64,000 bases of DNA from Athripsodes cinereus (taxonomy: Eukaryota > Arthropoda > Insecta > Trichoptera > Leptoceridae), in NCBI GenBank assembly GCA_947579605.1, contig OX388316.1:13953290-14017289 (forward strand). Direction: 5' to 3'. How positions within the stretch are numbered: position 1 is the first letter of the stretch; the number at the start of each line of letters is the position of its first letter. Positions 62,410 through 64,000 of the stretch are shown piece after piece. The notes beneath the pieces were generated by a model. The model searched no databases and had not been told where the DNA came from. It worked only from the letters and a program-made list of their open reading frames with translations. Both the position numbers and the translations under genes were made by a program.

Positions 62410-64000
62410 TATCGCCCATCCACCAAATCATTTTTTTATGACATTATTAAGACTACGTTATTTGCATGCCATTTATCCATTGGTTACCCCACTTGTGGAA
62501 GTTACCGTGAAGGCTTAGAAAGAAAATTTGATATAAATATGAAAATATACTATATCGATAAGTATTCTAACCCGATCATAAAAAATATACTTTTATCCAG
62601 GAGATAGGCTGAGTCAACGATGCTATCCGAGTCACCAGATTGAAATTTTATAAGATACCCCAAGAATTCTTAATTTTATGTTTTACTTTGAGATGCATAA
62701 AAATATAGAGTTAGTACTTAACATTTTAATTCTAGCTCTCCGCGGTGTTTTCAAATATAATTTTCGTAATATTAAAATGACGCAATGATAAAATGAGTAT
62801 AAATAGAAAATAAATACTCAACTTTAAAGTTTGCATCACTCCCCCTAATACCCAATCATCCCCTATCTTGTGACTTCAAACAATATTATTATTATTAAGA
62901 AGGGATGCTAAGCCATCATCATACACTACCGTCAAAAGTTCTTTCTATTAAACAACATCACGGACTTGGATTTAAAGTCACTGTTCCGAAATAAAGCACT
63001 ATCGCTGTGATTTTCGTATTATATACTCGTAAGTACCTATTATTATTATTATTTGGATGATTTGTAAAGCGCCGTTTTGTGAAAAAAAAACCCACCTCAA
63101 GGGCGCTCTTTGCTAACTAAGGTTGTGCCTGGATTATTCCGTGAGATTTCTTGAATAGATAAGTCTTCAGTTGGTTCTTGAAACGAGATAAGTCCTGCGT
63201 TTCTCTGATCATTTGTGGAAGCCTGTTCCAGACTACAGGTGCAGATATTGCAAAAGCACGCTCCAAGTACACTGGTTTCGATACAGTACTGGTCACCTCC
63301 AATTTAGTTGTAATATCTTGACAAGACCTAAGTGTTGTCTGTCTATGACTTAACGCCTGTCTGCCGCAGAGTTCCATGATATATTCTGGGGCCATAGCAT
63401 GAAGTGCCTTAAATACTGTCAAACACACTTTAAATTCGACTCTCTCCGGACATCTGAGCCAGTGAAGAGATTGAAGGGTGGCAGATATGTGTGAAGAGCG
63501 ATTCAGTTGATAAATGAAGCGTGCAGCCGCATTAAAAACGGACTGAATCCTCTGGAGTTGATATTGTGGCAGATTTGCGAGGATGCCATTGCAGTAATCC
63601 AATCGTGATACGACGAATGAGTTAATTATGGTTTTAGCTCCGTCGGTTGATATATTTTTCCTTATGTTCTTGAGCTGCCTTAAAGTATAGAAACCACTAC
63701 TAACAGTAGATGATATGTGTTTCTCCATCGTAAGGGCGTTGTAGTATTTATTCGTATTTTTAAGATTGCAATAAAAATATCAAGGAAGCCAGTAGATGCT
63801 CATTTAGAAAAGGTTATAGGTTTTAAAAAAGTTTAACTGTTTATTTTATATAGATAGGTACATATGTACAAATCTCCAAATTATGCGATAATGTGTTCAT
63901 AAACGCTTAAGATGACTCTTTATAAGAATGCACATGAATTCATGACCGACGCCGACGGCACAGTGAAAAAGGAATGTGGATAAGCAAACAAGATGTAAAG

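Overview
The window is AT-rich eukaryotic DNA packed with decayed transposable elements. I found no host protein-coding gene, rRNA, tRNA gene or CRISPR array that I can support. The retroelement, SINE and DNA-transposon families, the many GTAGGTACCT-like short repeats and the (TAC)n/(ATT)n/(AAAT)n tails point to an insect, most likely a butterfly or moth (Lepidoptera). That assignment is inference from sequence style, not from a marker gene. The stretch reads as intergenic or intronic DNA; short exons of a spliced gene could be hidden in it and I could not detect them.

Layout. 1-4.2 kb: a tRNA-derived SINE with a perfect 51-bp fold-back, a first copy of a dispersed repeat here called R1, and a decayed non-LTR reverse transcriptase (RT) tail. 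4.2-6.5 kb: a 5'-truncated non-LTR element (family J1) with an open RT frame and an (AAAT)n tail. 10.07-11.53 kb: a 5'-truncated CR1/L2-like element (family C1) with an open RT frame and an (ATT)n tail. 12.5-31 kb: R1 copies, RT C-terminal scraps, SINE copies (family S1), a 120-bp palindromic MITE and a 164-bp fold-back. 32-40 kb: more C1 and RT scraps, a minisatellite and a 783-bp inverted-repeat element. 41.707-44.316 kb: a 2.6-kb DNA transposon with 8-bp target duplications and a broken DDE-like transposase that I cannot name. 45-60 kb: R1, S1, three fold-back/MITE elements (one holding a G-quadruplex motif) and J1/C1 tails. 61.039-62.407 kb: a complete but dead Tc1-like transposon with perfect 27-bp ends. 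63.04-63.74 kb: another C1 copy on the minus strand.

How the parts relate. J1 copies share a GCCGT-type 3' end plus (AAAT)n. C1 copies share an AACGGCGC-type 3' end, usually followed by (ATT)n. S1 copies share a TTTGGGTTTATAA tail. R1 copies (about 20) share an internally palindromic head, often preceded by (TAC)n. Nearly all retroelement copies are 5'-truncated, as expected from incomplete target-primed reverse transcription. No copy here looks able to move on its own: J1 and C1 lack their endonuclease part, and both DNA transposons have stops or frameshifts.
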